A stretch of DNA of 7,854 nucleotides from Bacillota bacterium (GTDB lineage: Bacteria > Bacillota > Sulfobacillia > RBS10-35 > JAJYVM01): NCBI GenBank assembly GCA_021792015.1, contig JAJYVM010000166.1:1-7854 (forward strand), given 5' to 3'. Positions 5,104-7,854 of this stretch are shown one piece after another. Numbering within the stretch: the stretch's first letter is position 1; every line of letters starts with the position of its first letter. A model generated the notes under the pieces. That model was given only the letters and a program-made list of their open reading frames with translations. It did not search any database and was not told the DNA's origin. Both the position numbers and the translations under genes were made by a program.

Positions 5104-6132
5104 GTGCGCGTGGTTGCATTTGACGCTGGCGAGCTCCCGGCGTACCTGGACGAGGGCGGCCACCTGCTGCCCGGCGCGCAGGCGCCGGACCCAGACCTGG
5201 CCCTGCGCCTATACCGCCAGATGCTCCTGGCCCGCCGCCTGGACATCCGCTGCGTCAACCTGCAGCGGCAGGGCCGCATCGGCACCTATCCCCCGGCGGC
5301 CGGCCAGGAAGGGGTCCAGATCGGGGCCGCCATGGCCATGGCGCAGGCGGATTGGCTCTTCCCCAGCTACCGGGACGGTGCGGCGGCCGCCGCGCGCGGC
5401 ATGCCGCTGGATGCCATGGTTGCCTACTGGATGGGGCATCCGCGGGGCGGCATCGCCCCCGCGGGGGTGAACGTCTTTCCATTCTCGATCCCCGTCGGCA
5501 GCCACATCCCCCACGCCGCCGGCATGGCCTGGGCGGCCCGGCTGCGCGGCGAGGATGCCTGCGCGCTCTGCCTCTTCGGCGACGGCGCCACCTCGGAGGG
5601 CGACTTCCACGAGGGGCTGAACTTCGCCGCCGTGATGCGCGCGCCGGCCGTCTTCGTCTGCCAGAACAACGGCTACGCCATCAGCGTGCCGTTCCGCCGG
5701 CAGACCGCGGCCGAGCACATCGCGGCCAAGGCGGCGGGCTACGGGATGCCGGGGCTGACGGTGGACGGCAACGACGTGTTCGCGGTCCACGCGGCCGTGG
5801 CGGCGGCGCTCGCCCGGGGCCGGGCCGGCAAGGGCCCGACCCTGATCGAAGCCATGACCTACCGCCTGGGGCCGCACACGACCTCGGACGACCCGAGCCG
5901 GTACCGCACCCCCGAGGAGGAGGCCGGCGCCCGCGCCCGCGAGCCCTTGGGGCGGGTCGCAGCCTACCTGGAGGCGGCCGGCCTGCTGGGCGCGGCCGCC
6001 CGGGCGCAGCTGACCGCCGAGGTCGACGCCGAGGTCGACGCCGCCGTCACCGAGGCGCTCGCGGCCCCGCCGGCGGACCCTGGCGACATCACTGCGTTCA
6101 CCGTTGCCGACGGGGGGCGGGCCGATGCCTGA
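5104..6132 (+). CDS. pdhA: Pyruvate dehydrogenase E1 component, alpha subunit
   Basis: E1 alpha binds thiamine diphosphate together with the beta subunit and catalyses decarboxylation of the 2-oxoacid and acyl transfer to the lipoyl arm of E2. The 342-residue product has the thiamine-diphosphate motif GDGATSEGDFHEGLNF (159-174) ending in NN (188-189). It also has RQGRIGTYPPAAGQEG (55-70), SIPVGSHIPHAAG (128-140) with the conserved histidines, and the loop YRLGPHTTSDDPSRYR (253-268). The whole heterotetrameric-type E1 alpha is present at normal length. A branched-chain 2-oxoacid dehydrogenase is the alternative, but the beta subunit resembles PdhB of Bacillus. The start GTG 5104 fits a GGAGG site, and GTG 5110 is less well spaced. 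A tandem 12-bp duplication (6019-6042) repeats Glu-Val-Asp-Ala near the C-terminus. The gene overlaps pdhB by 8 bases and begins an operon with pdhB and pdhC. Confidence 0.93.
   Translation: MRVVAFDAGELPAYLDEGGHLLPGAQAPDPDLALRLYRQMLLARRLDIRCVNLQRQGRIGTYPPAAGQEGVQIGAAMAMAQADWLFPSYRDGAAAAARGMPLDAMVAYWMGHPRGGIAPAGVNVFPFSIPVGSHIPHAAGMAWAARLRGEDACALCLFGDGATSEGDFHEGLNFAAVMRAPAVFVCQNNGYAISVPFRRQTAAEHIAAKAAGYGMPGLTVDGNDVFAVHAAVAAALARGRAGKGPTLIEAMTYRLGPHTTSDDPSRYRTPEEEAGARAREPLGRVAAYLEAAGLLGAAARAQLTAEVDAEVDAAVTEALAAPPADPGDITAFTVADGGRADA
6019..6042 (+). repeat. In-frame tandem 12-bp duplication in pdhA
   Basis: GAGGTCGACGCC occurs twice back to back (6019-6030 and 6031-6042), encoding Glu-Val-Asp-Ala twice at residues 306-313. 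Identity at all third positions suggests recent slippage in a tolerant C-terminal helix. Confidence 0.6.
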
Positions 6133-7102
6133 GCAGACGTTGATCGGCGCCATCCGTGACGGGCTGGCCTGCGCCCTGGCCGCCGACCCCCGCGTCGTCG
6201 TCATGGGCGAGGACGTGGGCCGCGTCGGTGGGGTCTTCCGCGCCACCGAGGGCCTGCAGGAGCGGTTCGGCGCCGAGCGCGTGGTCGACACGCCCCTGGC
6301 CGAGAGCGGGATCGCCGGCACCGCCATCGGCATGGCGGCCTACGGTCTGCGGCCCGTGGCCGAGATGCAGTTCATGGGCTTCGTGCTGCCTGCCGTGGAC
6401 CAGATCGTCTCCCACGCCGCGCGCCTGCGGGCCCGCACCCACGGCCGCTTCACGGCGCCGCTCGTGATCCGCACGCCCTATGGCGGGCTGATCCGCGCGC
6501 CGGAGCTGCATTCGGAGAGCCTGGAGGCCTTCTTCTGCCACCTGCCCGGGGTCAAGGTCGCCTGCCCCAGCACGCCCCGCGACGCAAAGGGCCTGCTGCT
6601 TGCCGCCATCGCCGATCCCGACCCCGTGATCTTCATGGAGCCGATGCGCCTGTACCGGTCCGTGCGCGAGGACGTGCCGGCCGAGTCCTTCACGGTGCCG
6701 CTCGGCCCGGCCCGGATCGCCCGTCCCGGCCGCGACGTGTCGGTCATCGCCTGGGGGGCGATGGTCCCGGCCGCCCTCCGCGCCGCCGCAGACGTGGCCG
6801 GTGACGGCATCGAGGCCGAGGTGATCGACCTCCGCACCCTGACGCCGCTCGACGAGGCCAGCCTGGCCGACTCCGTGCGGCGCACGGGCCGCGCCGTGGT
6901 GGTGCACGAAGGGGTGCGCACGGGCGGCTTCGGCGCCGAGGTCGCGGCCCGCATCGCGGAGGCGGCATTCCTCTACCTGCAGGCGCCGGTCGCCCGCGTC
7001 ACCGCGCCGGACGCCCCGTACCCGCCGTTTCTGCTGGAGGACCGGTTCGTGCCCCAGCCGGCCGACGTGGCGGCCGCGATCCGCTCCGTCGTCGCCTTCT
7101 AA
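6125..7102 (+). CDS. pdhB: Pyruvate dehydrogenase E1 component, beta subunit
   Basis: E1 beta completes the thiamine-diphosphate site with PdhA and docks E1 onto the E2 core. The 325-residue product has the transketolase pyrimidine-binding domain (about 4-178) with MGEDVGRVGGVFRATEGLQ (27-45), DTPLAESGIAG (55-65, including catalytic-site Glu60), EMQFMGFVLPA, TPYGG and HSES with His129. The C-terminal transketolase domain (about 195-315) has VIAWGAMV, DLRTLTPLD, HEGVRTGGFG and APDAPYP. The match to Bacillus PdhB runs along the whole length, which favours pyruvate over branched-chain acids, though substrate range is not proven by this. ATG 6125 lies inside the end of pdhA (8-base overlap), with a G-run (6112-6117) 7 bases upstream. 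Translation is likely coupled. An in-frame start at 6104 is less likely. Confidence 0.94.
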   Translation: MPEQTLIGAIRDGLACALAADPRVVVMGEDVGRVGGVFRATEGLQERFGAERVVDTPLAESGIAGTAIGMAAYGLRPVAEMQFMGFVLPAVDQIVSHAARLRARTHGRFTAPLVIRTPYGGLIRAPELHSESLEAFFCHLPGVKVACPSTPRDAKGLLLAAIADPDPVIFMEPMRLYRSVREDVPAESFTVPLGPARIARPGRDVSVIAWGAMVPAALRAAADVAGDGIEAEVIDLRTLTPLDEASLADSVRRTGRAVVVHEGVRTGGFGAEVAARIAEAAFLYLQAPVARVTAPDAPYPPFLLEDRFVPQPADVAAAIRSVVAF

Positions 7103-7109
7103 GGGGAGG
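7103..7109 (+). promoter_or_regulatory. Ribosome binding site of pdhC
   Basis: GGGGAGG directly follows the pdhB stop codon and lies 4 bases before GTG 7114 and 10 before GTG 7120. Both are slightly off the optimum, so either start is possible. The first gives MSVEYRLPDLGEG. Confidence 0.55.
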
Positions 7110-7113
7110 AGCT

Positions 7114-7854
7114 GTGTCCGTGGAGTATCGCCTGCCCGACCTCGGCGAGGGCATCGACGAAGCGGAGATCGTCCGCTGGCTGGTCAAGCCGGGCGACCGC
7201 ATCGCCCGCGACCAGCCGGTGGCCCAGGTGCAGACCGACAAGGCCGTGGTCGACCTGCCCGCGCCAGCCGGCGGCGTGATCGCCGCGCTCGGCGCCGCCG
7301 AAGGCGAGCGCATCCACGTCGGCGACCTGGTGGTCGCCATCGCCGAAGCGGCCGGATCCTCCCCCGACGGCGCGGGCCCGGCAGGGGACGGGGGCGCCGT
7401 GGTCCAGGGCATCGTGGGCACCATCCCCGGCGAGGAGCCGATCCGGGACCCCGGAACAGGGGCCCCCGCGTCCGGCGCCGCGCCAGGCCGCCCGCTGGGC
7501 TCGGGCGGTCGGGCCGCCCCCGCGGCGGTGGCCACGCCAGTGCCGGCCGCCCCACCCGCGACGTCGACGCTGGGCCCGGCGGCGACCCCCGCCACCCGGC
7601 GCCTGGCTCGGGAGCTCGGCGTGGACCTGGCCGCCGTCAGCGGCACCGGACCCGGCGGTCGCGTGACGGATGCGGATGTCCGCGCCGCGGCGGCCCCCGG
7701 TGCCCCTCCGTCCGTCCCCGCCCGCCCGTCGCCGGCCCCGTCCGCCACGCCCTCGGCCACCCCTACCGCCATCCCGATCCGCGGCCTGCGCCGCCGCATC
7801 GCCGAGCGCATGGAGGAGGCCGCGCGCATTCCGCGCGTGAGCATGATGGACGAG
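7114..7854 (+). CDS. pdhC: Dihydrolipoamide acetyltransferase (E2), 3' end cut by the window
   Basis: E2 forms the core of the complex and passes the acyl group from E1 to coenzyme A. The visible 247 residues show one lipoyl domain (about 3-78, opening YRLPDLGEG, with the lipoylated Lys43 in TDKAVVD). A long Ala/Pro/Gly-rich linker (about 80-157) contains a short hydrophobic island (VVQGIVGTIPGEE, 96-108). Next comes a peripheral subunit-binding domain (about 158-194, ATRRLARELGVDL...GTGPGGRVTDADV) that docks E1 or E3, then a second Ala/Pro/Ser/Thr linker. The catalytic domain has just begun (IRGLRRRIAERM) when the window ends, so the HxxxDG active site is not visible. It sits 11 bases after pdhB in the same operon, and an E3 gene (lpd) would be expected beyond the edge. 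Confidence 0.93.
   Translation, partial: MSVEYRLPDLGEGIDEAEIVRWLVKPGDRIARDQPVAQVQTDKAVVDLPAPAGGVIAALGAAEGERIHVGDLVVAIAEAAGSSPDGAGPAGDGGAVVQGIVGTIPGEEPIRDPGTGAPASGAAPGRPLGSGGRAAPAAVATPVPAAPPATSTLGPAATPATRRLARELGVDLAAVSGTGPGGRVTDADVRAAAAPGAPPSVPARPSPAPSATPSATPTAIPIRGLRRRIAERMEEAARIPRVSMMDE

Noticed and set aside
5209..7844. Minus-strand ORFs 5209-6333, 6098-6907 and 6999-7844
   Set aside because: They are antisense to pdhA, pdhB and pdhC, whose family motifs are unmistakable.
1..7854. tRNA, rRNA, CRISPR, insertion sequence or phage remnants
   Set aside because: No T-loop-like sequence in a tRNA context, no regularly spaced repeats, no transposase motifs and no terminal inverted repeats were seen.

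Overview
The window is a very GC-rich bacterial chromosomal segment with ordinary housekeeping and metabolic gene content and no mobile element, CRISPR array, tRNA or rRNA that I can see. Strong G-rich Shine-Dalgarno sites, many GTG starts (six of the eight main genes), a Bacillus-like pyruvate dehydrogenase gene order and a stand-alone ammonia-dependent NAD synthetase suggest a high-GC, deep-branching member of the Bacillota (Symbiobacterium-, Thermaerobacter- or Limnochorda-like). Actinobacteria or Chloroflexota cannot be excluded from sequence alone.

Layout. Positions 1-103 (minus) hold the first 34 codons of an unidentified gene that leaves the window, with a good ribosome binding site. 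Positions 104-561 are non-coding, with a G-quadruplex-like tract and a candidate promoter for that gene. From 562 to 2766 (minus) lies a cluster read as yebC, then a cytoplasmic GH84 beta-N-acetylglucosaminidase (O-GlcNAcase-like), then a possible 38-residue membrane peptide. It is probably driven by an extended -10 promoter just upstream of yebC. From 2886 to 4705 (minus) lies a two-gene unit: an uncharacterised nucleotidyltransferase-like protein, then nadE. A roughly 400-bp divergent intergenic region (4706-5103) separates this from a plus-strand operon, pdhA-pdhB-pdhC, encoding the E1 alpha, E1 beta and E2 subunits of a pyruvate-type 2-oxoacid dehydrogenase complex. The E2 gene runs off the right edge.

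Functionally, the right-hand operon converts pyruvate to acetyl-CoA with reduction of NAD+, and the divergent unit makes NAD+, so the two transcription units share a cofactor. That link is an inference from proximity. The yebC unit combines a translation/transcription regulator with an intracellular sugar hydrolase whose substrate is unknown.

I do not see a convincing new multi-gene system. The parts most worth attention are the GH84 protein, which lacks two usually conserved active-site tyrosines, and the degenerate two-domain nucleotidyltransferase-like protein beside nadE. The palindrome abutting the yebC promoter and the G-quadruplex tract also deserve a look.
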